Source of the DNA: Bacteroidetes bacterium MED-G20
GTDB lineage: Bacteria > Bacteroidota > Bacteroidia > Flavobacteriales_D > Parvicellaceae
Assembly (NCBI GenBank): GCA_905182745.1
Contig: CAJJCR010000010.1
Coordinates: forward strand, 31,724 to 95,723
Direction of reading: 5' to 3'
DNA: 64,000 nucleotides
Below the pieces are notes generated by a model. That model was not told where the DNA came from. It saw nothing but the letters and a program-made list of their open reading frames with translations, and ran no database searches. Below, one piece after another: positions 10,637-21,347 of this stretch; positions within the stretch are counted from its first letter, which is position 1, and each line of letters starts with the position of its first letter. A program made the translations under genes and the position numbers.

Positions 10637-13600
10637 TTCTAAAGCATCATTTTTAATATTACTTATTTTATCCTGTCTTAATTCTTTTGCTTGGCAAGAT
10701 CCATCTGTAGCTATTACCATCTAATTCTTCATCTTCTTTGCTCTCAAGAGCAGCTAATTGCACACCTGCCAGTGGAAGAAAATTTCTTGAATACAATAAC
10801 GTCTCTGCCTTAATTGAAACTGGTGGTTCTATGTGGCTGGATCGTTCTAGAGGGAAAAACGCTTATGAGGTCCCAAAAGGTTCTGGCAATACGTTGGTTT
10901 ATATTGGTGCTTTATGGATGGGTGGAATGGACGTTAATAATCAACTAAAAATTGCAGCTTTAAGATATAGAATAGGAAATGATTTCTGGGCAGGGCCTCT
11001 TTCTACAAACCCAGGTACTGCCGATATTACAAATGGTAAATTAGACTACGGTCCAGCAGAAATTGATGCTGACGATTGTTCTAAATGGGATCAGTTTTTT
11101 ATAACAAAAAGAAGTGAAATAGAGCTTTTTAATGCTTGGTACGAATGTTCTTCTGATCCAAATTGTGATGCTAATTTTGAATACCCAAATTACCAAATAC
11201 CAGAAAGTATATTAGAATGGGGTAATGCTACCCATGGAAATTTAGCAAAAAATCAAGACTTTTATTTAGCTCCTTACTACGAAAGACCTGAAGGCAATAT
11301 TGGTTATGACCCTATAAACGATGGTGATTATCCATGGTATGATTTATCTGGACAGATAGATTGTAGAACAAGTAGAAGAGTAACTTATATGGAGATTTTA
11401 ATATGTGGTGGATTTTTAACGATAAAGGGAATATTCATACAGAAACTGGTGGAGACCCCATAGGGATGGAGATTAGAGCTCAAGCATTTGCTTTTGCTAC
11501 CAACGATGAAGTTAACTCTATGACATTTTATAATTACGAACTTATTAATAGATCAACCCAAACACTTACTAATACGTATTTTGGTGTTTATTTAGATTCT
11601 GACATAGGCTGTTCATTTGATGATTACGTTGGGTGTGATGTGCAGAGAGGCTTAGGCTATTGTTACAACGGTAATTCTGTTGATGCTATTGGTTGTGGTT
11701 CTTGGACAACTCCTATTGGTCCAAATCCACCTGCTATTGGAGTTGATTTTTTTGAAGGTCCTTATCAAGACAACGACGGAGTTGATAATCCATTGACCCC
11801 TAATATTTCACTTGCATTAAGTCAGGGTGGTATACCTTACAAGGGTTTAGGAGTAGGTTATGGAGATGGTGTTATTGACAATGAAAGATTTGGTATGAGA
11901 AGATTTGTTTATTACGATGGACAACTTCCTCAGAATTCGTTTGGTGATCCTCAAACAGCAATTCAATACTATAACTATATGAGAGGTTTGTGGAGAGATG
12001 GAACCAGATTTGTTTATGGTGCTTCAGGAAATATTTCTAGCACAGGTTCTTTAGTCAATGTATCAACTGACTACTGTTTTCCTGGAGATAGTGATCCTCT
12101 ACATTGGGGAACAGCTGGAGTTGTAACAAACTTTGAGTGGAGTGAGCAATTTCCTGCTCCTGGTATTTCTGCCAACGTTGTTGGTGACAGAAGGTTTGTT
12201 CAGTCAGCTGGTCCGTTTGTTTTAGAGCCAGGCGCTTTAAATAATATCACTTTTGGAGTAGTTTATGGTAGAGCTTTTGATGGGGATCCATTTAGTTCTG
12301 TTTTAGAAGTCCGTAAGGCAGATGATAAGGCCCAGGCTTTGTTTGATAATTGTTTTAGGATTTTGAATGGTCCAGATTCTCCGGAGATGTCTATCCAGGA
12401 GTTGGACAAGGAGTTGATACTGTATTTGAATAAGACAGATAAAGTAGAGTCTTATGAAGAAGTGGATCCTATTATTCTTTCTTACGGTTTTTCTGAAGAA
12501 GAAGCAAAATACCGTTTTCAAGGTTACCAAGTATACCAAGTTAAAGATATAAGTGTTGGTCCATCAGAACTTACAGATCCAAATCAGGCGAGGTTGATAG
12601 CCCAGTGTGATGTTAAGGATGGAGTTGGTCAGTTGGTTAATTTTAATTTTGATGAAGATTTATTAGCGGCAGTACCGACTTCTATGGTAAATGGATCTGA
12701 CGATGGCATACTGCATTCTTTTCAGGTATTGAATGATGCCTTTGCCCAGGGAGATGTTAGGTTAATAAATCATAAGAAATATTATTTCATGGTTCTTTCC
12801 TATGGTTATAATAATTACCAGCCTTATGATCCTTCCAATAGTGCTTTAGGTGGTCAGCAGTTGCCCTATAAGGCAGGAAGAAAGACGGTTAGTGGAGGAG
12901 CGATTACGTCTTATGTTGGTATTCCTCATATACCTACTTCGGAGGCTGGCGGAACGATACAATTGGCAGCATATGGAAGTGGTCCACAGATTACAAGGGT
13001 AGAGGGTAGAGGCAATGGCTATAATTTGGTAGAGTTAACGCCTGAGAGTGAATCAGATATAGTATCTAATGTTTATCCAAAACGAGTTACTTATAAGAAC
13101 GGGAAAGGTCCTGTTTCGGTTAAGATAATAGACCCGTTGAATGTACAAAAAGGAGATTATCAGCTTTGGGTAAATCCTCAGGACACAGTAGATTTAGATG
13201 AATCGTACTGGATGTTGGTAAGGAATTATGAAGATCAGAGCGATACTATTATATCTATTCAGAGTATAACTGTTGGTAATGAGCAGTTAATACCTCAGTG
13301 GGGTTTATCAGTAAATATTGAGTACTACAATCCTTACGATGCATCGATAGGTAAGAATTTTCCAGAGTTGTTATTTTCTAGTGTAGAGTTTGCAGATTCT
13401 TCTAAGCAGTGGATTACCGGTGTGCCAGATCAGGATGGATCTTCGCCAAGAAACTGGATACGTTCGGGAACATCTGAGGAGAGTCAAGATTATGCTGCCT
13501 ATTCTAGTAAGTGTGATGATCCTTATATATACAATGATTTTATAGGAGTTGACGATGCAGAGGTGTATGAGAAGGTGATTGAAGGCGTGTGGGCACCATA

Positions 13601-14972
13601 TAGGTTGGTTGCAGCCGGTGATTGTAACCACCAGCCAGTAACTGCAGGTGGTGACTGGGCAGATAATGCATATGAGACACCACAAGTTGCACCGGATGAC
13701 AATGCTCAAATGACATTGGCAACCACAAGGGATCAATCAGATTTAAAGTATTTACCGTCTATAGATGTAGTAATTACGGCAGATAAGAGCAAGTGGACAA
13801 GATGTCCTGTTTTAGAGACTCAGGACAATCCTTCTCTGTCTTGGGACCAGTCTGGACAAGTAAATCAGTCTATGGGTAACAAGTATGGTAATGGTACGTC
13901 TGTAGCAAGGGTATATAAGCAATATCCAAAGTGGAAGCCTTCGGTAGATAAGGAAGGTAATCCATCGACAAGTCCTGGAAGTGTTAGTAATCCTACGGTA
14001 TCGAATGATCCAAATGATCCAAATTATATTTGTGGATATGGTATGGGCTGGTTTCCTGGGTATGCAATAGATGTAACCACTGGTGAGAGGTTGAATATAG
14101 CTTTTGGAGAAGACAGTTGGTTGGGTAACCATGGCGGGAATGATATGATGTTTAACCCATCTGCTTCGGAGCAATTAGGATTTGGAGGGTTTGGAGATTA
14201 TGTTGGAGGAGGAAAGCATTTTATATATGTTTTCAGGAACTCAGCAAAGTACAGTGCAACGGATGATCCTGGTAGTATGGTTGGATATGACCATGGTGCT
14301 TTTTTCATGGACAAGTTTCAGAAGTCAAGTTTCAGGCCAGATATGTTAAAGATATGGAAGTCATGTGCTTGGGTAGGATATCCTATACTGAATGGAGATT
14401 ATAATACGCAGTATTTGGAGGTAGCACCAACAGATCCGAGTTCGTTTATAGCGACAGATGTGCGGGTAAAATTAAGAGTGGCGAGTCAGTACCAGTATAT
14501 GAATACTAAGGATGGTAATGGAGATGGGATAAGAGATAATGGTACGTCTAATCCTTCCAATACTAGTGGTTCAGAAAACAGTTGGAATCCACTGTATGAG
14601 TTTAGTACGGATGATATTGCGGTGACAACCAATAGTGATTCAGCAGCGTTAGAGGCGTGTGATATATTAAATGTGGTGCCTAATCCATATTATGCATATT
14701 CTAATTATGAGTTTGACAAGTTGGACAATGTGGTAAAGATTGTGAATTTGCCGGATGTATGTACCGTGAAGATATATACGGTTAGCGGTACTTTGGTTAG
14801 GTCATATAGTAAGGATAGCCCGGTGACGTCTATAGATTGGGATTTAAAGAATTTTGCAGGTATACCAATAGCAAGTGGAGTTTATTTGATACATATCAAT
14901 GTCCCTGGAGTATGTGAAAAGGTATTGAAATGGTTTGGGGTGATAAGACCTCCAGATTTGGATAGTTTCTAG
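10629..14972 (+). CDS. Giant secreted protein, copy 2 (T9SS C-terminal-domain-like), frame lesions near 10718 and 11390
   Basis: GTG start overlapping the PorV-like stop; NNSKASFLILLILSCLNSFAWQDPS signal peptide; N-terminal module homologous to copy 1; C-terminal module nearly identical to copy 1. Lesion at 11390 identified by comparison with copy 1 (gtaaccttgtacgga vs gtaacttatatgga). Confidence 0.82.
12313..14967 (+). repeat. Long direct repeat, unit 2 (3' module of giant gene copy 2)
   Basis: Partner of 6901-9556 at an offset of about 5411-5412 bp. Confidence 0.95.
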
Positions 14973-15004
14973 AGTAATTTTTTATATTTGTATAAATATT
15001 TATT

Positions 15005-15021
15005 ATCCGCTGATGGCGGAT
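15005..15021 (+). terminator. Candidate hairpin terminator after giant gene copy 2
   Basis: ATCCGC-TGATG-GCGGAT inverted repeat followed by ttcttt. Confidence 0.45.
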
Positions 15022-15044
15022 TTCTTTGTCAAAAAATTCATCCT

Positions 15045-15518
15045 ATGTCAGAAATTAGTTATTACACAGAAGAAGGTTTAAGTAATTTAAAGAAAGAAAT
15101 TAAAAATTTGGAGTCCGTAGAAAGACCTAAAATTTCTCAACAAATAGCAGAAGCTAGAGACAAAGGAGATCTTTCTGAAAATGCCGAATACGATGCTGCT
15201 AAAGAAGCTCAAGGTATGCTTGAAGCTAGAATCTCAAAACTAAAAAATAAATTTGCTAACGCAAGATTAATTGATGATAGCGAAATTGACGATAGTAAGG
15301 TATTTATACTTTCAACAGTAAAAATAAAGAATATTAAGAATTCCATGCAAATGTCTTACACTTTAGTTGCTGAAAATGAAGCAGACATAAGAGCTGGTAA
15401 AATTTCCGTTGATTCTCCTATTGGAAAAGGCTTATTGGGAAAGGAAGTAGGTCAAATTGCAGATATTAGTACACCAGCAGGAATTATGGAATTTGAAATA
15501 GTTTCCATCCAGCGTTGA
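15045..15518 (+). CDS. greA: Transcription elongation factor GreA
   Basis: MSEISYYTEEGLSNLKKEIKNLESVERPKISQQIAEARDKGDLSENAEYDAAKEAQGMLEARI; ATG at 15045 preferred over the ORF-track start. Confidence 0.95.
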   Translation: MSEISYYTEEGLSNLKKEIKNLESVERPKISQQIAEARDKGDLSENAEYDAAKEAQGMLEARISKLKNKFANARLIDDSEIDDSKVFILSTVKIKNIKNSMQMSYTLVAENEADIRAGKISVDSPIGKGLLGKEVGQIADISTPAGIMEFEIVSIQR

Positions 15519-15913
15519 TGGAAGATTCTATTTTCACCAAAATAATTAACGGTGTCATTCCATCTTATAAAATTGCAGAAGATGATAATTTCATAGCCTT
15601 TCTAGATGTTAATCCATTGCAAGAAGGACATACACTGGTAGTTCCAAAAATACAAATTGATTATATCTATGACCTCCCTGATGATATTTTATCAGAGTTG
15701 TTTATTTTCTCTAAAATAGTCGCTAAAAAAATTGAAAATGTAATTAAATGTGAAAGAATTGGAATAGCTGTTGTTGGTTTAGAAGTTCCCCACGCACATC
15801 TTCATTTAATTCCAATTAATGAAATATCTGACATGAATTTTCAAACTCCAAGAAAAATTTTTTCTAAAGTAGATTTTGAAAAAACTACTAATAAAATCTT
15901 AGAGTCTAACTAG
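15518..15913 (+). CDS. HIT family protein
   Basis: SIFTKIINGVIPSYKIAEDDNFIAFLDVNPLQEGHTLVVPK ... PHAHLHLIPI (HxHxH motif); start overlaps greA stop. Confidence 0.93.
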   Translation: MEDSIFTKIINGVIPSYKIAEDDNFIAFLDVNPLQEGHTLVVPKIQIDYIYDLPDDILSELFIFSKIVAKKIENVIKCERIGIAVVGLEVPHAHLHLIPINEISDMNFQTPRKIFSKVDFEKTTNKILESN

Positions 15914-16457
15914 ATCTTTTAGGATTGTTTTTTAAAAAATCTTTCCACCCAGTATAGTTACTAGTTTTTTCGTGAGTATTCTGAAAATAGTGACAAATAG
16001 CAACAGCAATCCCATCCGTTGCATCAAATTCTTTGGGAAGTGTTTTTAATTTCAAAACTGTTTGAATCATTTTAGCAACTTGATCTTTACTTGAAGCTCC
16101 GTTACCAGTGATGGACTGCTTGACTTTTCTTGGAGAGTATTCTTCAATTGGTAGTCCTTTTACAAGGCTAGCTGCCATAGCGACGCCCTGAGCTCTCCCT
16201 AGTTTAAGCATAGATTGTACATTTTTCCCAAAAAAAGGAGCTTCTACAGCAACTTCATCAGGATGGTATTCTTCAATTAAATGTGTGATGCTCTCAAATA
16301 TTTTTTTTAGCTTCAACTGATGATTCTCAAGTTTAGACATTCTCACAACTCCTGTACTTATCAAAGTCATTTTTTTATTCGTAATGCCTATTAACCCATA
16401 ACCAAGAATATTAGTGCCAGGATCTATACCTAAAATTATTTTATCGAAGTCTTTCAA
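15906..16457 (-). CDS. ruvC: Crossover junction endodeoxyribonuclease RuvC
   Basis: ILGIDPGTNILGYGLI ... VAVEAPFFGKNVQSMLKLGRAQGVAM ... SPRKVKQSITGNGAS ... DATDGIAVAICH. Confidence 0.95.
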   Translation of the reverse strand: MKDFDKIILGIDPGTNILGYGLIGITNKKMTLISTGVVRMSKLENHQLKLKKIFESITHLIEEYHPDEVAVEAPFFGKNVQSMLKLGRAQGVAMAASLVKGLPIEEYSPRKVKQSITGNGASSKDQVAKMIQTVLKLKTLPKEFDATDGIAVAICHYFQNTHEKTSNYTGWKDFLKNNPKRSS

Positions 16458-17427
16458 GGATTTTTACTTAAGTAGTTCTAAATACTATTCTAAAAATACT
16501 TTTTTTATTTCATTATTGGTTTTTGTTTTTGCAATTGCATACATATTAACAAGTATTGAAAGTCAAAAAAATCTAATATCATTAGTTGCTAAAGATTTTT
16601 CAACTACCATTATACCTTATTTTATATTAATTTTTCTCTTACAGTTTGTAAATTGGACCCTTGAAGCATTGAAGTTTTATTTCCTTTTACCTGATTCTAA
16701 AGATCTATCCTTTAATCAAGTATTAAAATCTGTATATGTTGGAAATCTAACTGCAATTGTTACTCCTAAAAGATTAGGTAATTTTATAGGAAGAAATTGG
16801 ATTCTTAAAGACAAAGCTCAACAGGTGATAATTTCAACTATTTCTGGAAATTTTTATCAGCTTTTCATTACTATAATAATGGCTTTTTGTTCATTTTTAT
16901 ATTTGTATTTTTTTAAAACACAATTTCTTTTAGAACTAAAATATTATTTTTTATTATTAGTTTTTTTTTACTCATTTCTCTTATTTTTTATAGGCTACAC
17001 TATATTTAATAATGATTGGCACCCAATAGTCAATAAATTAAAACTGGTTAAATATTTCAATATCTCTACAGATCATTTAACTAGCATTAGCTCTTTTAAA
17101 AGAATAAAAGTTTTATTTTTTGCAATGTCTAGATATTGGATTTTTATTTTTCAGTATTATCTCCTACTCAAAGGATTTAATATAACTGTAGATTTTTTAG
17201 ATGTAATAATTCTAGTTGGTCTTTTATTTGGAACGGTTACCTTCCTACCATCATTTGCACCAGGAAACCTAGGGACTAGAGAAGCATTGTCCATCTTTAT
17301 TCTTGGAGGAAGTGCTCTTGGAATTAAGTTTGCTTTAGTTTCCTTTTTAGTATGGTCTGTAAATGTTGCATTTTCGGCTTTAATTGGTGCTGGCTTTTTG
17401 TTTACTTCCAAAACCATAAAATGGTAA
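16414..17427 (+). CDS. Lysylphosphatidylglycerol synthase TM / flippase-like (UPF0104-type) membrane protein
   Basis: Multi-TM protein; TPKRLGNFIGRNWILKDK and LPSFAPGNLGTREALSIFILGG motifs. Start uncertain, overlaps ruvC start. Confidence 0.7.
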   Translation: MPGSIPKIILSKSFKDFYLSSSKYYSKNTFFISLLVFVFAIAYILTSIESQKNLISLVAKDFSTTIIPYFILIFLLQFVNWTLEALKFYFLLPDSKDLSFNQVLKSVYVGNLTAIVTPKRLGNFIGRNWILKDKAQQVIISTISGNFYQLFITIIMAFCSFLYLYFFKTQFLLELKYYFLLLVFFYSFLLFFIGYTIFNNDWHPIVNKLKLVKYFNISTDHLTSISSFKRIKVLFFAMSRYWIFIFQYYLLLKGFNITVDFLDVIILVGLLFGTVTFLPSFAPGNLGTREALSIFILGGSALGIKFALVSFLVWSVNVAFSALIGAGFLFTSKTIKW

Positions 17428-18515
17428 TTCTTTATTGTCTATTCATATTGTATCTATGTTTAATGTTCATCTCGATAATTGGATTTATAAGAACAACTAA
17501 AGCTTTGAAAAGTGAAGATTCAGATGCTTTTATAACATTAATTATATCCTATAGAAATGAAGAATATAGAATTCAAAATTTGTTAGCTTCTTTAGAGAGT
17601 CAAAAAGATATTTCATCCGTTAGTAAAATAATATTTGTAGACGATCATTCAACAGATTCCACTAGAAAAAATATTAATAATTGGATTTCAAAACAAGACT
17701 TAAATTGTGAATCTCTTTTTTTAGATAAATACCATGGAAAAAAAAGAGCAATTGATTTAGGTGTGCAAAATAGCTCTTCAGAATTTGTAATGATTATGGA
17801 TGCTGATATATCGTTTAAAGATGTTTTTTTTGCTTCAATCAAAAAGAATATAGATTTAAGTCATGATCTATATTTAACTTCAGTGGTTGAAAAAAATGGA
17901 ATTGTATGGTCTAGAATTTTGTCTTATAGTATAAGTGTAATATCCATTGGTATGGCCAATTTAGGAATTCCAACTTTAGCCAATGGCGCAGGTTTAATCT
18001 TTAGAAGAAAATCCTATAATGAATTAATGCCATTCTCCTCTAATTTTAATATTTCATCTGGAGACGACATGTATTTACTTAATAGTTTTTTATCTAATAA
18101 AAAATCTATCAAAACTATATTCAACAGTAATTTATTTATCGAAACACAAGGCTCTAGAGATCTTCAAGATATGGTTGAAAGATCGTTAAGATGGTCGGGG
18201 AAAATGAAAATGAAAGGATTGTTAACTACTAAATTAGTTGGGTTGCTTGTTGTTGTATGTAACCTTTTAATAATTCCACTTACAGCTTTAAGTATTTTTA
18301 AATTTCAGTGGATGTTTTTTTCACTTTTATTATTGAAACTATTGCCTGATTTATTGGTTATAATTATTGGATCTTTTTTTTATAAAGAGAATAAATTATG
18401 GAAATATTCTTTGCCAATGTTTTTATTATATCCGTTGATACTTGTTTTAATAATACTCTTGCAAGCTACAAAGTATAAAGTAAAGTGGAAAGAAAGAGAT
18501 TTATTAAATATTTGA
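17421..18515 (+). CDS. Glycosyltransferase family 2
   Basis: FITLIISYRNEEYRIQNLLASLESQ ... IIFVDDHSTDSTRK ... FVMIMDADISF ... ERSLRWSGKMKMKG; ATG at 17421 overlaps the preceding stop. Confidence 0.85.
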   Translation: MVILYCLFILYLCLMFISIIGFIRTTKALKSEDSDAFITLIISYRNEEYRIQNLLASLESQKDISSVSKIIFVDDHSTDSTRKNINNWISKQDLNCESLFLDKYHGKKRAIDLGVQNSSSEFVMIMDADISFKDVFFASIKKNIDLSHDLYLTSVVEKNGIVWSRILSYSISVISIGMANLGIPTLANGAGLIFRRKSYNELMPFSSNFNISSGDDMYLLNSFLSNKKSIKTIFNSNLFIETQGSRDLQDMVERSLRWSGKMKMKGLLTTKLVGLLVVVCNLLIIPLTALSIFKFQWMFFSLLLLKLLPDLLVIIIGSFFYKENKLWKYSLPMFLLYPLILVLIILLQATKYKVKWKERDLLNI

Positions 18516-18800
18516 ACTTATAGTTTCAATAAATTCTTTCTCTTCAATTACTCCAGATTTTCTCCATTTTATCTCACCTTGCTTAAATAAAATGAAAGTT
18601 GGAATTCCTCTTACTTGAAATTTCCCAGCAACTTTTTCGTTGTTGTCAACATTTATTTTTAGAATTTTAATATCATCTCCAAAATGTTTTTTAATTGATT
18701 TCAATGTTGGATTCATCATTTTACATGGATTGCACCAATCTGCATGAAAATCTACCAATACTGGTTTGTCTCCTTTTATTATTTCTTGAAAAGTAGCCAA
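18504..18800 (-). CDS. Thioredoxin
   Basis: VDFHADWCNPCKMMNPTLKSI ... RGIPTFILFKQGE. Confidence 0.92.
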   Translation of the reverse strand: MATFQEIIKGDKPVLVDFHADWCNPCKMMNPTLKSIKKHFGDDIKILKINVDNNEKVAGKFQVRGIPTFILFKQGEIKWRKSGVIEEKEFIETISSNI

Positions 18801-18808
18801 ATCTCTCT

Positions 18809-20201
18809 TTAGTTTTGTAAAATTTCCAACGACGTATTGTTTGAGATAGAACCGAATCCACCTTCAACATCAATTGTATTATCAAATCCGTTTTTCTTTA
18901 AAATAGAACATGCTATCATACTTCTGTAGCCTCCAGCACAATGGATATAATATTTCAAAGATTTATTTAAAGATTTATTATCAGAATCTATTAAAGCAAG
19001 TGGTATATGTTCTGAGTTTTTTAAATATCCATTATTTCTTTCCCCAACTTGTCTAACGTCCAATATATTAATCTTGTCATTTATAGATTTTTCAAACTCT
19101 TTTGCACTCTTAGAATCTATTGTATCGATTGGATTGCTTGAACTCAGCCACGTCTTAAATCCTCCCTTTAAGTAACCAAGACAGTTGTCAAAACCTACTC
19201 TTGATAATCTCATGATTGCTTCTTTTGCTTGACCTTCTTCACAAACCAATAATATTTTCATGTTTATATCCTTTAAAACAGCTCCAACCCAAGGTGCAAA
19301 TCCACCATTCAAGCCAATAAATATTGAGCCAGGAACAAACCCATTTTTAAAAACATTTTGATTTCTTACATCCAGAATTATTGTATTTTCTTTGGAAGAT
19401 AAATTAATAAATTTTTCCAATTCTAGTGTAATTAATCCTCTGTCTAAAACTTTATCAAAATCTAAATAACCCTTTTGGTTTAATTTTACATTTGATGGAA
19501 AATAGGTTGGGGGTTCTGGTAAATTATCTGTCAACTCTCCCACAAAACCTTCTTTTAGAAAACGTTCCATTTAAAGCATAATTTATTTTTTTTTGATTCT
19601 CTTGAGTATCTACGGTTTCCTTCATCATATTTTTACCACATGCAGAACCTGCTCCATGACCTGGATAAACTAATATATCATCAGGAAGTGGTTTTATTCT
19701 ATTGTTTACAGACTCATATAAAATCCCAGCCAATTCTTCTTTAGAAACGCCCATATATCGTTGAGCAACATCTGGAATTCCAACATCTCCTAAAAACAAA
19801 GTATCACCAGTGAAAATACAGTGTTCTTTTCCATTTTCATCTTTTAGAATATAGGATGTACTTTCTAAAGTATGACCAGGTGTATGTATTGCAGTTATGG
19901 TAACTGCTCCAATTTTAAATACCTGATTGTCTTGCGCTATAATTGATTCAAAATTTGGATCTGCTTGTGGTCCATAAACTATTTTTGCACCAGTTTTATT
20001 AGCAAGGGTTAAATGGCCACTTATAAAATCTGCATGAAAATGAGTTTCAAAAACATATTTAATCTTGGAATTGGAATCTTCTGCTAGCTTTAAATAGTTA
20101 GAAATTTCTCTTAATGGATCTATTACAGCAGCTTCACCATTGCTTTCTATAAAATAAGCACCTTGAGACAGACAACTAGTATAAATTTGTTCTACTTTCA
20201 T
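18809..20201 (-). CDS. MBL-fold hydrolase fused to two rhodanese domains (persulfide dioxygenase-like), split by one frame lesion near 19545-19555
   Basis: ORF 19524-20201: ETHFHADFISGH, HTPGHTLES, GDTLFLGDVG. ORF 18809-19570: two rhodanese-like domains. Removing one base from the taaaag run gives ...NYALNGTFSKEGFVGELTDNLPEPPTYF continuous across the junction. Confidence 0.85.
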
Positions 20202-20279
20202 ATGGTAAAATTAGTTATACTCTTTTGATTACCCAACAGATTATTGCTTAAATCACTTCTTTAGTATTAAATTTGTAAA

Positions 20280-21347
20280 ATGATTAGTAATTTTTATTTG
20301 TATATATCTTGGAATGTTGATCCTGCACTCTATGATGGTTTTATTACCCTTAGATACTACAGTTTATTTTTTGCACTTTCATTCATAATAGGATTTCAAA
20401 TAGTAAAAAAAATGTTTGACAACGAATCTGCTCCTGAGCAGTGGATGGATAAGCTGCTTGTTTATACAGTTATAGGTACTATTCTAGGAGCTAGACTAGG
20501 ACATGTTATTTTTTACGAACCCAATTATTATTTAGAAAATATTTCCGAAATATTAATGGTATGGAAAGGTGGATTGGCTAGCCACGGAGCAGCAGTTGCG
20601 CTAATAATATCTATGTGGATTTTCTCTAAAAAAGTCACCCACAAAAAAACTATGTGGACCATGGATAAATTGGTGGTTGCCGTTGCTTTAGCTGCAGGTT
20701 TTATAAGAGTAGGAAATTTAATGAATTCTGAAATTGTTGGAGTAAGAACAGAAAGTGAGTCAGGTTTTTTTTACGAGTATAAAGCTAAGAATCAAATAGC
20801 AAGTTTTTTTAGCGTAGAGAGTGAAAAAATTCATCTAGATGAAACATCGATAGACACAACAATAAACGATATTAAATATTCACAATTAAAGGTAAGTGTT
20901 CCTCTTGGTAATAAAAAAATGAATCCTTATTATTCTGAAGCTTTCTCAAATGCATTTAATTTTCAAGCAATTGATTCTGATGCAGATTTTTTCTCTTCTA
21001 ATGATAAAAATGATTTTATAGTTAGCTCTACCAATGAATTAATTCTCCCAATTTATATCATCCCAAGAATTCCTACGCAGTTGTATGAGGCAATCTCCTA
21101 CTGGCTTATTTTTTGTTTTTTATTTTGGGGCTATTGGAAAAGAGATTGGTATTTATATTCTGGAAAGTTATTTGGTGCATTTTTCACACTTTTATTCGCC
21201 TCTAGATTTATTGTCGAATTCTTTAAAGAACATCAAACATTGGAAAATAGTTCGCTGTTAACCATGGGACAATACTTAAGCATTCCCTTAGTTGGAGTTG
21301 GCTTATATTTTTGGATTAAATCAAAAAAAATTGATACGCACAAATAA
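20280..21347 (+). CDS. lgt: Prolipoprotein diacylglyceryl transferase
   Basis: LRYYSLFFALSF, GARLGHVIFYEP, WKGGLASHGAAV, AGFIRVGNLMNSEIVG, PTQLYEAISY; contains an extra extracytoplasmic insertion. Confidence 0.93.
   Translation: MISNFYLYISWNVDPALYDGFITLRYYSLFFALSFIIGFQIVKKMFDNESAPEQWMDKLLVYTVIGTILGARLGHVIFYEPNYYLENISEILMVWKGGLASHGAAVALIISMWIFSKKVTHKKTMWTMDKLVVAVALAAGFIRVGNLMNSEIVGVRTESESGFFYEYKAKNQIASFFSVESEKIHLDETSIDTTINDIKYSQLKVSVPLGNKKMNPYYSEAFSNAFNFQAIDSDADFFSSNDKNDFIVSSTNELILPIYIIPRIPTQLYEAISYWLIFCFLFWGYWKRDWYLYSGKLFGAFFTLLFASRFIVEFFKEHQTLENSSLLTMGQYLSIPLVGVGLYFWIKSKKIDTHK

Noticed and set aside
6901-14967. Transposon or integrated element as cause of the 2.65 kb repeat
   Set aside because: No transposase, terminal inverted repeats or target duplications seen; repeat boundaries fall inside homologous coding frames, which fits recombination between paralogs.
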